From positions 1-64,000 of the forward strand of contig PLBO01000134.1 of the NCBI GenBank assembly GCA_003134555.1: a stretch of 64,000 nucleotides of DNA, given 5' to 3'. The position numbers and the translations under genes were made by a program. Source of the stretch: Actinomycetota bacterium. GTDB taxonomy: Bacteria > Actinomycetota > Acidimicrobiia > IMCC26256 > PALSA-610. Numbering within the stretch: position 1 is the stretch's first letter; each line of letters opens with the position of its first letter. Shown here one piece after another: positions 25,473-34,242 of this stretch. The notes beneath the pieces were generated by a model that had not been told where the DNA came from, searched no databases, and was given only the letters and a program-made list of their open reading frames with translations.

Positions 25473-26999
25473 GTGCGCTCGTGGGTCGCGATCCGAATCG
25501 CCGCGGTTGCGGTCGGGGCGATCGCGCTCGTCGGGCTGGCCGCCCCCCCCGCGTCCGCGCACACGATCTCCGGTCCCCGGCCGACGAACTACCGCAGCCG
25601 GGTCGTCGCGATCGCGCCGGCGGTTCCGGGTATCAGCGCGCGCATCGTCGATCTCGGAACCCGGTTCGAGCTCACGAACCGCAGCTCGACCGAGGTCACC
25701 GTGCTCGGGTACGAGGACGAGCCGTACCTCCGCGTCGGGCCGAACGGCGTATTCGAGAACCTGCATTCGCAGGCGACGTACATCAACCGCACGCGCGCGG
25801 GCTCGACCGTTCCAGTCGGAATCGACACTTCTCCCACTGCGGCGCCGGAGTGGAAGAAGATCTCCGGCGGTCACACGGCTCGTTGGCACGACCACCGCAT
25901 CCACTGGATGAGTCCGCAACCCCCACCCTTTGTCGCGCAGTCACCGGGCAGCTTCCACCATCTTTCGCAACAGAACATCGTCCTCCTCCGGAACGGGGAG
26001 CGCGTCGCCATCGCGGTCTCGCTCGATTGGGTCCCGGGGCCGAGTGGGGTTCCGTGGATCCCGCCGCTCGTCGTCCTGTTCGTGGTCGGTGTGCTCGTCG
26101 CCGTGGTGCCGAGGTGGTGGCGTCTGCTCGCGGTTCTCGTCGGAGTGCTCGTGCTTTCCGACATCGCCCACGCGATCGGATTCGAGATCCCGCGGCCCGG
26201 TGGCAACGTGACGAAGGTCGTCCAGTTCGTCGGCGGCAGCTTTGTGTCGATCGCGATATGGATCGCCGCGGTGCCCACAACGATCGCGCTGCTCCGCCGC
26301 CGTGCGGAGGCGCTCTACGGCGTGGTCTTCGTCGCGTTGCTCGTCGCGCTGATCGGTGGGGCGACCGATCTCTCGGCGCTGTGGAAGTCGCAACTGCCCG
26401 ATGCCGGTCCCGCCTGGCTCACACGCGCGGAGGTCGTCGTTACGCTCGGCCTCGGGGGCGGACTCGTCGTCGGCGCGCTCGTGCGCATGCTCCGTAGCCG
26501 AACCGTCGCCGCCGACGACGGCCGGCGACAATGGCTCTCGCTCCTCGTCTCGGGTCTCTCCGACGCCGAGCTCGCCCAGGTCGTGCGGGAGCTCGACGTC
26601 GACGACGTGCTCGAGGTCGCGCTCCGGGAGCTCGCGGCCCGATTCGCGCCCGTGGCCGACGCGTTCGCCGACGGGTCGCTCGCGTTCGTCGTCACCGACC
26701 AGGACGTTCCTGCCGTATGGTCCGTCGCGCGCAACGCCTCGCCCAACGTCTCGCCGAACGACGCAACTCCAGGCCTACGAGCGGCGCGTGGCCGCGTCGA
26801 ACCGGTTGCCGCCGAGATCCGCGCTCCGTTCGCGGTGACGTTGCAGGTGCTCGCAGGCACGCTCGCCGTCGACGACGCCGTCGCCCGCGCGCTGATCCTC
26901 ATCACGGGCGACGCCGCGTTCGTCGCGCGGTTGGCGCCCTACATTCCCGAGGCGCCCACGGTCACTCCGGCCCGGGAGGATCCGGCGTCCGCTTCTTGA
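25473..26999 (+). CDS. Uncharacterised membrane protein with predicted mature N-terminal histidine; putative copper protein
   Basis: 508 residues from a probably leaderless GTG (TAGCGT six bases upstream). A signal peptide ends PASA, leaving H30 as mature residue 1, as in CopC. The exported domain (30-195) has EDEPYLRVGPNGVFEN and a His cluster H134, H139, H141, H144 (WHDHRIHW) plus H162/H163. Five or so membrane helices follow (about 197-345), then a cytoplasmic domain (350-508) of no known fold with GLSDAELAQVVRELDVDDVLEVALRE-like helices. Flanked by CopC-CopD and YcnI-like genes. A copper role is inferred from context and His placement; I do not recognise the family. Confidence 0.75.
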   Translation: MRSWVAIRIAAVAVGAIALVGLAAPPASAHTISGPRPTNYRSRVVAIAPAVPGISARIVDLGTRFELTNRSSTEVTVLGYEDEPYLRVGPNGVFENLHSQATYINRTRAGSTVPVGIDTSPTAAPEWKKISGGHTARWHDHRIHWMSPQPPPFVAQSPGSFHHLSQQNIVLLRNGERVAIAVSLDWVPGPSGVPWIPPLVVLFVVGVLVAVVPRWWRLLAVLVGVLVLSDIAHAIGFEIPRPGGNVTKVVQFVGGSFVSIAIWIAAVPTTIALLRRRAEALYGVVFVALLVALIGGATDLSALWKSQLPDAGPAWLTRAEVVVTLGLGGGLVVGALVRMLRSRTVAADDGRRQWLSLLVSGLSDAELAQVVRELDVDDVLEVALRELAARFAPVADAFADGSLAFVVTDQDVPAVWSVARNASPNVSPNDATPGLRAARGRVEPVAAEIRAPFAVTLQVLAGTLAVDDAVARALILITGDAAFVARLAPYIPEAPTVTPAREDPASAS

Positions 27000-27657
27000 A
27001 CTGCTCGACCCGCGCGTGCAACTCGGCGTCGCGGTTGGTCTCGTCGCCGTCGATCTCGTCCTCGTCGTCTTGGTCGCGACCGCGTGCGCGCCACGCCCGG
27101 AACGAAAGGACCCCGGCCATGACGGCGCCGATCCCGACGAGTGCGACACTCGCGATCGTCACGGCCGAGGGGCCCTTCGACCCGGACGCGGCCGGCGGCG
27201 GTTTCACGCCCGCGTAGACGATCTGTCCCAAGGCCCGGTCGCTCGCGTTGTTCGGGTCGGGCGTCGACCGGGCGACGACCTTGCCGTCGGCCGCTCGTTG
27301 CACGACGGAGATGCCGAACGCCCCTCGGGTCGGCGCGGTGACGCCGAGCGAGAAGTACTTGCACGCGAAGGCCGGGATCGGTCCGCCGCGATAGCGCACG
27401 CTCGATCCTCGGCGCGTGAAGGTCCAGCCGGCCTTCGGGTCGACGCGCTCGAGCCGGAGTCCGGCCGGGACACCGATCTCGACGTCGGGAACAGCCGTGG
27501 CCTCGACGGTCACGCCGACGCTGATGGTCGACGATTGCCCCACGGGGATCTCCGCCGGGAGGGGGCAGATGTGTGCCGACGCGGGTGCGACGGTGAGGGC
27601 GAGCGTGGCTCCGGTTGCGAGGGCCGCCGCGAGCGCGAGATTCGCCAACCGACGCAC
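26962..27657 (-). CDS. YcnI-like (DUF1775) membrane-anchored protein
   Basis: 231 residues from a probably leaderless GTG (TAGCGT seven bases upstream). The signal peptide ends PASA, so H29 becomes the mature N-terminus (HICPLPAEIPVG), matching the mono-histidine copper site described for YcnI proteins. A beta domain extends to about 150, one membrane helix lies near 165-190, and the tail is highly charged and cytoplasmic. Cys residues in HICP and FACKYF could form a disulphide. It converges with the 508-residue membrane protein gene, overlapping it by 38 bases. DUF1775 membership is by pattern only. Confidence 0.68.
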   Translation of the reverse strand: MRRLANLALAAALATGATLALTVAPASAHICPLPAEIPVGQSSTISVGVTVEATAVPDVEIGVPAGLRLERVDPKAGWTFTRRGSSVRYRGGPIPAFACKYFSLGVTAPTRGAFGISVVQRAADGKVVARSTPDPNNASDRALGQIVYAGVKPPPAASGSKGPSAVTIASVALVGIGAVMAGVLSFRAWRARGRDQDDEDEIDGDETNRDAELHARVEQFKKRTPDPPGPE

Positions 27658-27742
27658 GCGGCGCACGCTATCTCCGGGCCCGGGCCCGCTCCGGCACGCC
27701 TCCCGACCGGCGGCGCGGGAGGCGAATCGGTACGCTCGGGTC

Positions 27743-28315
27743 GTGCGCATTCGCTTGCTCGTACCCGTTTCCGTCTCACTCGCCCTCGTGCTCGCGGCCT
27801 GCGGCGGCAGCTCGAAACCCTCCGCGAGCCCCACGACCCCGCAGGGCCCGACCACCACCGTCCACCGCGCGACGCTGGCGTCGAACGTGCCGTCGGTGTC
27901 GGCGAAGATGATCTGCACGCCCGAGGCGCAAAAGGAGATATACGACAGCGCTACGGGCGTGAAGACGATCGCGCCCTTCAAGCCGACGTGGGTCGACCAC
28001 GTGTACTCGTGCGACTACGTCTACCCCGGCGGTGCGACGATGCGCCTGTCGGTCAAAGAGGTGTCGAGCGTCGCGGAGACAACGGCCTACTTCGATTCGC
28101 TCGCGACCAAGCTGCACAAGACGGATGCGCGCTCCGGCCTCGGGCAGGGCGCCTTCCAGGTCCGTGACGGATCGCTCGTCGTCCGCAAGGACTTCAAGAT
28201 CCTGTTGATCGACGTCACGAAGCTGCCGGCCCAGTTCGGCGTTCCGGCCGACACGCGCGCGAACGTCGCCATCAACGTCGGCGTGACGATCATGGGGTGC
28301 TGGACCGGGGCGTAA
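27743..28315 (+). CDS. Lipoprotein of unknown function next to the copper cluster
   Basis: 190 residues from a probably leaderless GTG (TACGCT six bases upstream). A signal peptide ends in lipobox VLAAC followed by a Ser/Thr/Pro linker. The mature part has ICTPEAQKEIYDS, HVYSCDYVYPGG and a terminal GCW, with three Cys that could pair. It diverges from the YcnI-like gene with an 85-base gap holding both -10-like elements. No enzymatic motif; copper involvement would rest only on position. Confidence 0.75.
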   Translation: MRIRLLVPVSVSLALVLAACGGSSKPSASPTTPQGPTTTVHRATLASNVPSVSAKMICTPEAQKEIYDSATGVKTIAPFKPTWVDHVYSCDYVYPGGATMRLSVKEVSSVAETTAYFDSLATKLHKTDARSGLGQGAFQVRDGSLVVRKDFKILLIDVTKLPAQFGVPADTRANVAINVGVTIMGCWTGA

Positions 28316-28397
28316 TCCGCAACCCGGGCGCGGGCGTTTCCCACGACCTACGGTGGTGCGGCCGAATGCATCGGCGCCCCAACGGGAGGCAGGTGGA

Positions 28398-30440
28398 GTG
28401 TCCGTAGTCGTCATCGTGGCCGTCGTTGTGGTCGTCGTGCTCGCGGCGATATGCATTCTTCAGTCGATCCACTCCATCGGTCCGGTCGAGGTCGGCCTCG
28501 TCCAGAAGCGGTTCTCGTTCAAGAAGCTGCCCGCCGACAACCCCATCGCGTTCCACGGTGAGGCGGGTTACCAGGCCGAGCTGCTGACGGCGGGCCTGCG
28601 CTTCAAGTTGTGGCCGGTCTTCGGTGTGAAGAAGTTCCCGTGGGTGCAAGTGCCGGCGGGCGAGATCGGTGTGGTGATCGCCCAAGTGGGCAAGCCGTTG
28701 CCGATCGGTGCCAAGAGTGCGAACTACAAGCCGGAGTTCGAGAACTTCTCCGCGCTCGAGAGATTCATCGACGACGGTGGCCAAAAGGGCGTGCAACGTC
28801 CGGTCCTGACGCCCGGCACCTTGCTGCCGATCCATCCCGTCGCGTTCATGGTGGTGACGTCGCGCAAGGTCTACGGCCTCCCGGTCTCGCCCGACGTGTC
28901 GGAGCGGGCGCGTGCGACGGGAGGTGTGCTGCGTCCCGACTCGTTCGGCCTGACACCCGAACAGCTCCAAGTCGTGGTCATCGCGCCGCGCGGCCCGCAG
29001 GACATGATCGGCATCGTCACGACGCTCGAGGGCCCGCCGTTGCCGTCGGGCGACATCGCGAGCCGCCTCGGCGGATACGACGACATCGCGCGCATGGAAC
29101 AGGCGGCGGAGGCCCTGCAGGACTCCGAGGTCATCGAGGTCCTGCTCGGCTCGAAGAACGACCTGCACAACAATTACCAGGACTTCCAACTCTTCTTGGA
29201 GGCAGGCGGCCACATCGGGCTCCAGCACGATCCGCTGCTGTACGGCGCGTATCTGTTGAACCCGTTCCTGACCCGCGTCGAGATGGTCCCGATGCTCATC
29301 GTCAACCAGGGCGAGGTCGCGGTCATCAAGGCTTACGTCGGCTTGCCCACGCTCGACACGTCGGGCGAGGAATTCAAGTTCGGCTCGATCGTTCATCCCG
29401 GCCACCGCGGCATCTGGAGCGAGCCCCTCCGTACCGGCAAGTACCCCATCAATCCACGCGTCTACGCGGCCGAGATCGTCCCTACTTCGATCCTCACCCT
29501 CAACTGGGCCGACGCGGTGTCGACCGCGCACAACCTCGACGCGCACCTCTCGCCGATCGAGGCCAAGAGCCGCGAGGGTTTCGTGTTCAAGATCGACCTG
29601 CAGGTGCAGATCCACGTACCCGACACGCGTGCTCCGAAGGTCATATCGATGGTGGGCACGATGCAGAACCTCGTCAACGAGGTCCTGCAGGCGGCCGTCG
29701 GCAACCACTTCCGCAACACCATCCAGGATCTCGAGGCGGTTCGGTTCATCGAGACCCGGCCGGAGGTGCAGGCCAGTGCACTCGACGCGATCCGGACATA
29801 TCTGGCCGCGTACGACGTCGAGACGCGCGGCGTCTACATCCAAGACGTCGACTTCCCCGACGCGCTCGTCGAGGTACTGACCCAGCGCGAGATCGCGAAC
29901 CAGGAGAAGGAGACGTACGCGGAGGAGGAGCGCGCCGAGATCGCCCGGGTCGAACGCGAGAAGGCAAAGGGCACGGCCGACATGCAGGCCCAGCTCGCGC
30001 AGTCGGCCGTCGGGATCGAGATCAAGAACAACGAGGCGCAGGCGCGCGAGGCGCAGGCTCGAGGTGAGGCCGCATTCGTTCGGTTGACCGGTGAGGCCGA
30101 GGCGTCGAAGACGCAGGCGATCGGTCTCGCGGAGGCGAAGGCGACCGAGGCATTGGGTCTCGCGCGGGCCGCCGGTTTCCAGGCGCAGACCGAAGCGCTC
30201 GGTCAGACCGCAACCGCGCTCGTCGCGGTCGCCAACGCCGTCGCCGACGGCCACATCACTGTCGTGCCCGAAGTGCTCGTCGCCGGGGGCGGTGGCGCGA
30301 TCGAAGGTTTGGCGGCGACCCTCATGCGGACGCTCGGCGCGGGCGGCAACGGAAGCCGCGGTCGCCGGTCTGCCGACGAGCCGCCCGACGCGCCGGTCGA
30401 AGTCGACGCGGTCGAAGGGGTCGAGACTCCCGCGAGCTGA
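28398..30440 (+). CDS. Flotillin-like SPFH/band-7 protein (680 residues)
   Basis: Start at GTG 28398 behind GGGAGGCAGG; a TACGGT -10-like element is at 28349-28354. An N-terminal membrane helix (residues 2-23) is followed by a long N-terminal region, then an SPFH domain (about 290-490, with FKIDLQVQIHVPDTRAPKVI), and an Ala/Glu-rich coiled coil (about 500-590, EEERAEIARVEREKAKG) and a Gly-rich tail. It is much longer than the stomatin-like SPFH gene at 57402. Flotillins scaffold membrane microdomains; the extra N-terminal 250 residues resemble neither a protease nor NfeD. Confidence 0.82.
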   Translation: MSVVVIVAVVVVVVLAAICILQSIHSIGPVEVGLVQKRFSFKKLPADNPIAFHGEAGYQAELLTAGLRFKLWPVFGVKKFPWVQVPAGEIGVVIAQVGKPLPIGAKSANYKPEFENFSALERFIDDGGQKGVQRPVLTPGTLLPIHPVAFMVVTSRKVYGLPVSPDVSERARATGGVLRPDSFGLTPEQLQVVVIAPRGPQDMIGIVTTLEGPPLPSGDIASRLGGYDDIARMEQAAEALQDSEVIEVLLGSKNDLHNNYQDFQLFLEAGGHIGLQHDPLLYGAYLLNPFLTRVEMVPMLIVNQGEVAVIKAYVGLPTLDTSGEEFKFGSIVHPGHRGIWSEPLRTGKYPINPRVYAAEIVPTSILTLNWADAVSTAHNLDAHLSPIEAKSREGFVFKIDLQVQIHVPDTRAPKVISMVGTMQNLVNEVLQAAVGNHFRNTIQDLEAVRFIETRPEVQASALDAIRTYLAAYDVETRGVYIQDVDFPDALVEVLTQREIANQEKETYAEEERAEIARVEREKAKGTADMQAQLAQSAVGIEIKNNEAQAREAQARGEAAFVRLTGEAEASKTQAIGLAEAKATEALGLARAAGFQAQTEALGQTATALVAVANAVADGHITVVPEVLVAGGGGAIEGLAATLMRTLGAGGNGSRGRRSADEPPDAPVEVDAVEGVETPAS

Positions 30441-30461
30441 TCACCGGCGCCGTTCGGGCGT

Positions 30462-31661
30462 TCAGCGCGGGACGTCGCGCCAGGCGACACCTTTGTCGGG
30501 ACGCGGCTCTCCCGGCAGTCCGAGGACGCGTTCGCCGATGATGTTCTTCATGACCTCGTCGGAGCCGCCCGCGATGTGAGCGGCCGGCGCGCCGAGCATG
30601 GTCTGCGCGAGGCGGGTGTTCCCGGCCATGGCGTCGGCGCCCGCGAGCGAGACCGTGAGGTCGCCGAGCTGCGTCATGATCCGACCGCCGAGGAGCTTGC
30701 CGATCGATCCCTCGGGACCCGGGATCTTGCCCTTCGTCGCCGCCGTGAGCGTGCGCATCGACAGGAACTTCTGGATGCGGGTCTTCGTGTAGAGGTCGGC
30801 GAGTTGCTGGCGAACGCGCGGGTCTCCGTTGACACCGCGCTGTTGCGCGAGCGAGATGACCTGGTGCACCGAGCCGCGCCCGCCTCCGCCTCCGCCGGAG
30901 CCGATCGCCACGCGCTCGTTCATCAGCGTCGTGATCGCGACCGTCCAGCCCTCGTTGACGTCCCCGAGAACCTGATCTTCGGGCACGCGCACGTCGTCGA
31001 AGAACACCTCGTTGAAGCCCGCGCCGCCGTTCATCTGCTTGAGCGGCTTGATCGTGACACCGGGTGCTTTCATGTCGACGATGAAGGCGGTGATGCCCTT
31101 GTGCTTCTCCGCTTCCGGATTGGTGCGGCAGATGATCTCGCCGAAGTCGGAATACTGCGCGCCCGACGTCCACACCTTCTGACCGTTGATCAGCCACTCG
31201 TCGCCGTCGCGCGTCGCCGTGGTCGCCAGGGATGCGACGTCGGAGCCGGCGCCGGGTTCGCTGAAGAGCTGCGACCAGATCTCCTCGCCGCGCAACAGCT
31301 TCGTGAGGTAGCGCTCTTGTTGCGCGGGGGTGCCGGTCGCGCGCAGCGTCGGGGCGATCATGCCGAGCCCGATGATGAACGCCTCGGTGGGCACCGGGAA
31401 ACGCGACTCTTCCTGAGAGAAGATGATCTGCTGCAGCGCCGTGCCGTTGCGGCCGCCGTACTCGGGTTCCCACGTGATGCGCGCGAGACCCGCGTCGAAC
31501 TTCATCGCCTGCCAGCGCTTCGCGCGTTCGAGGTAGTCGCCACCACCGATCTCGAGGTCGTGCTCCGGCATCTCGCCCGTGACCTTCGGGGCGTTCTCCT
31601 CGAGCCAGGCGCGGAACTCTTCGCGCCATGCAGTTTCTTCGGCGGTGTCGTTGAAATCCAT
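30462..31661 (-). CDS. Acyl-CoA dehydrogenase family flavoprotein
   Basis: 399 residues from ATG 31661. FAD/substrate motifs QLFSEPGAGSDVASLAT and QKVWTSGAQYSDF are present, as is the C-terminal AGGSDEVMKNIIGERVLGLP. A glycine run near residues 255-262 sits in the loop before the C-terminal helical domain. The enzyme would catalyse alpha,beta-dehydrogenation of an acyl-CoA with electrons to ETF. The -10-like GATACT seven bases upstream and no Shine-Dalgarno suggest a leaderless mRNA. Chain-length or steroid substrate not resolvable. Confidence 0.92.
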   Translation of the reverse strand: MDFNDTAEETAWREEFRAWLEENAPKVTGEMPEHDLEIGGGDYLERAKRWQAMKFDAGLARITWEPEYGGRNGTALQQIIFSQEESRFPVPTEAFIIGLGMIAPTLRATGTPAQQERYLTKLLRGEEIWSQLFSEPGAGSDVASLATTATRDGDEWLINGQKVWTSGAQYSDFGEIICRTNPEAEKHKGITAFIVDMKAPGVTIKPLKQMNGGAGFNEVFFDDVRVPEDQVLGDVNEGWTVAITTLMNERVAIGSGGGGGGRGSVHQVISLAQQRGVNGDPRVRQQLADLYTKTRIQKFLSMRTLTAATKGKIPGPEGSIGKLLGGRIMTQLGDLTVSLAGADAMAGNTRLAQTMLGAPAAHIAGGSDEVMKNIIGERVLGLPGEPRPDKGVAWRDVPR

Positions 31662-31766
31662 GCGGCGCAGTATCCGCCCCGGCTCGTCTGACCCGCAACC
31701 CGGCTGCAGATGGGCCGCGCGCCGTCTTTGTCCGGTTCCCGGGCGAGTCGTAGCATCACGCGGATC

Positions 31767-32930
31767 ATGGCGAACCCTCTGTACGAGCGCCGTCCGGTTG
31801 CCGATCCCTCCGAGCTGGGCATCGACCCCGCCGCGCTCGACGCTCTGTTCGCGCGGGTGCAGCAGGATGTCGACGCCGGACGACTCCCGTCGTGCCAGCT
31901 CGCTCTGGCGCGTGAGGGGCGCGTCGCGGTCTGGAGCGCGTTCGGTGACGCGCCGGCGGAGTCGCGCTACGTGATCTTCTCCGCGACGAAGGCCGTCGTG
32001 GCGGGAGCGGTGTGGATCCTGATCGGCGAAGGGCTGCTCGACGTGACCCGTCCGGTCGCCGCGCTCATTCCCGAGTTCGCGCCGAACGGCAAGGAATCGA
32101 TCACCGTCGAGCAGGTGATGCTCCACACCTCGGGGTTTCCCCGCGCACCGTTCGGCGCGCTCGAGTGGGACGATCGCGAGCGCCGGCTTGCGCGGTTTTC
32201 GAGCTGGCGTTGCAACTGGGAACCCGGCACGCGTTACGAGTACCACCCGACCTCGGCGCACTGGGTACTCGCGGAGATCATCGAGCGTTGCACCGGTGGC
32301 GACTTTCGCACCTTCATCCGGGAGCGCATCCTCGAACCAATCGGACTCGTCGGGTTGCAGATCGGTGTGCCGCCCGCGCAACAGGCCGACATCAACGACC
32401 TCGTGCAAACCGGCGACCCGGCGACACCCGACGAGCTGGAAGCCGCGATCGGTGTGCGTTCGCTTCCCTTGACGGAGGTGACTCCCGAGGCGCTGATGTC
32501 GTTCAACCGGCCCGAGGTGCGCGCGGTCGGGGTTCCCGGTGGTGGTGGCGTGTCGACCGCGGCCGATCTCGCGCTCTACTACCAGGCGCTCCTCGGCGAT
32601 CCCGCGGGGATCTGGAAGCCGGAAGTGCTCGCCGACGCGACGTCGAACGTACGCAACCACCTGCCCGACTACATCGGGACGCCCGCGAACCGATCCCTCG
32701 GTCTCGTGATCGCGGGCGACGACGGTCGCGCGGCCGCGCGGGGGATGGGTCATACCGTCTCCGCGCGCGCCTTCGGGCACAACGGCGCGGGTGGGCAGAT
32801 CGCGTGGGCCGATCCCGCGACCGGCCTCTCGTTCTGTTACCTCACGAACGGACTCGACCAGCATCAGCTGCGCGAGTGGCGCCGCACGACCGGCATCGCG
32901 AGCCGGGCCGCGAACTGCGTCGTCGCTTAG
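31767..32930 (+). CDS. Serine hydrolase, beta-lactamase class C / esterase family
   Basis: 387 residues from ATG 31767 (TAGCAT ten bases upstream, no Shine-Dalgarno). The nucleophile motif SATK (about residues 72-75, IFSATKAVV) and a YEYHPTSAH region equivalent to the family YxN/YxS motif are present; the C-terminal GHNGAGGQIAWADP supplies the HxG-type element. No signal peptide, so it is cytoplasmic, favouring an esterase role rather than a beta-lactamase. Divergent from the acyl-CoA dehydrogenase gene. Confidence 0.88.
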   Translation: MANPLYERRPVADPSELGIDPAALDALFARVQQDVDAGRLPSCQLALAREGRVAVWSAFGDAPAESRYVIFSATKAVVAGAVWILIGEGLLDVTRPVAALIPEFAPNGKESITVEQVMLHTSGFPRAPFGALEWDDRERRLARFSSWRCNWEPGTRYEYHPTSAHWVLAEIIERCTGGDFRTFIRERILEPIGLVGLQIGVPPAQQADINDLVQTGDPATPDELEAAIGVRSLPLTEVTPEALMSFNRPEVRAVGVPGGGGVSTAADLALYYQALLGDPAGIWKPEVLADATSNVRNHLPDYIGTPANRSLGLVIAGDDGRAAARGMGHTVSARAFGHNGAGGQIAWADPATGLSFCYLTNGLDQHQLREWRRTTGIASRAANCVVA

Positions 32931-32993
32931 CGCGCGCTCAGATCAACCCGCGGGCGTCCGATGGGAAGGCGGTCCGGACGGTCGGAGGGAACG

Positions 32994-33239
32994 ATGAGAG
33001 CGCGTGTCGTGCTCGTGATCTCGGTGTGGTCGTCGATGATGATCGGCGCGGTGCGGCTGTTCGGCGACGGAGCCGCCCCGGCGGCCGTCGGCGCGGGCGT
33101 GCTCGTCTCGTCGCTGTCGCTGGCGTCGCGGTTCCTGCGGCGCCGGTTTCGGCCGGGGCACCGTTCGGACGAGCCGACGTTCCCCGCCGGGCCGAGGCGG
33201 GTTTTGCTCGTCGAGACCGGCTTGGCCGGTCCGAAATAG
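32994..33239 (+). CDS. Small hydrophobic protein, 81 residues
   Basis: ATG 32994 follows GGAGGGAACG. The first 55 residues are hydrophobic with two possible membrane spans (ARVVLVISVWSSMMIGAV and AAVGAGVLVSSLSLA), then an Arg-rich C-terminus (RFLRRRFRPGHR). No family recognised. The Shine-Dalgarno and membrane-like composition support a real gene, but it could be spurious. Confidence 0.5.
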   Translation: MRARVVLVISVWSSMMIGAVRLFGDGAAPAAVGAGVLVSSLSLASRFLRRRFRPGHRSDEPTFPAGPRRVLLVETGLAGPK

Positions 33240-33315
33240 CCGCGCCCGAAAAGCCGCGATCCCTCCCGTCGAGTTCGGTCGTAGGATGAGCGGAGTCGCG
33301 CAACGGGGGGAACAC

Positions 33316-34212
33316 ATGAATTCTCGATTCAGCGTCGTCAAGATCGCGGCCGGAGCAGGCGTGCTTGCACTCGCGGTCGCCGGTTGTGGCTCGAGCGCGA
33401 AGCCGTCGGCCAGCGGACCGACGACCACCGCCGCGCCGTCGACGACCACCGCGCCGCCGACCCAAGCTGTCGTGTCGGAGAGCGCCGTGCGGGTGATCCC
33501 CGGCAGCGCGACCGGCAAGTCGCCGTGCGAGAAGGCTGCTCCGACACCCGCGTCGCCGGGCCAGGTCGCCGGGGGCTCGGGCGGTACCGACTCGATCAAG
33601 ACCGCGGCCGATGTCGCCGCCGCCGAGCACGGGCTGCGCGGCAAGGTGGAGCAGGTTGCGCTGACGAAGTCGGAGCAGAGCGCGCTCGAAGCGCAGATGG
33701 CCGCGGCCAAGCGCGTCACTCGCGCCTATCCCACAGTGAAAGATGCAGAGGCGGCCGGTTATTCGATGTCGACGCCGTACGTGCCGTGCATCGGCGCGCA
33801 CTACACGAACATCTCCCTCGTGAAGAGTTTCGATGCGGCGCACCCTTCCGAGTTGTTGTACGCGGGTACGAGCCCGGATTCAAAGATCCTCGGGCTGAGT
33901 TACCTCGTGTACCACACCAACGGAGCGCCCCCCGGCTTCGCGGGACCGAACGACCGCTGGCACCAGCACAACTCGAACGGCGGCCTGTGCCTCAAGGGTT
34001 CCGTGGTCATCGCGGGCGAGGAGTCGACGCGCCAGCAGTGCGCGGCGATGGGTGGTCGCAAGACACTCCTCACCGACATCTGGATGGTCCACGCGTGGAT
34101 CGTGCCGGGGGTCGCGTGCGATTGGGGCGTCTTCAGTGGCGAATGCCCCGAACTGGGCGGACGCCTCGGTGGCACCGCAGCCGACGGTCCCTACCCCAGC
34201 AAGATCTCGTAG
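33316..34212 (+). CDS. Large lipoprotein of unknown function
   Basis: 298 residues from ATG 33316 (GGGGGGAA upstream; TAGGAT at 33282-33287). A signal peptide ends in lipobox AVAGC, followed by a Ser/Thr/Pro linker of about 40 residues. The mature domain has YPTVKDAEAAGY, YVPCIGAHYTNISLV, RWHQHNSNGGLCLKG and WMVHAWIVPGVACDWG. Several His and Cys residues could bind metal, but no established family is recognised. It probably sits on the outer face of the membrane. Confidence 0.8.
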   Translation: MNSRFSVVKIAAGAGVLALAVAGCGSSAKPSASGPTTTAAPSTTTAPPTQAVVSESAVRVIPGSATGKSPCEKAAPTPASPGQVAGGSGGTDSIKTAADVAAAEHGLRGKVEQVALTKSEQSALEAQMAAAKRVTRAYPTVKDAEAAGYSMSTPYVPCIGAHYTNISLVKSFDAAHPSELLYAGTSPDSKILGLSYLVYHTNGAPPGFAGPNDRWHQHNSNGGLCLKGSVVIAGEESTRQQCAAMGGRKTLLTDIWMVHAWIVPGVACDWGVFSGECPELGGRLGGTAADGPYPSKIS

Positions 34213-34242
34213 CACCGTTCGCGGGCGCGCCGCGTTCCCGGC

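Noticed and set aside
28353-28397. Upstream GTG start for the flotillin-like gene
   Set aside because: It falls inside the TACGGT -10-like element; GTG 28398 has a good Shine-Dalgarno and gives an N-terminal membrane helix.
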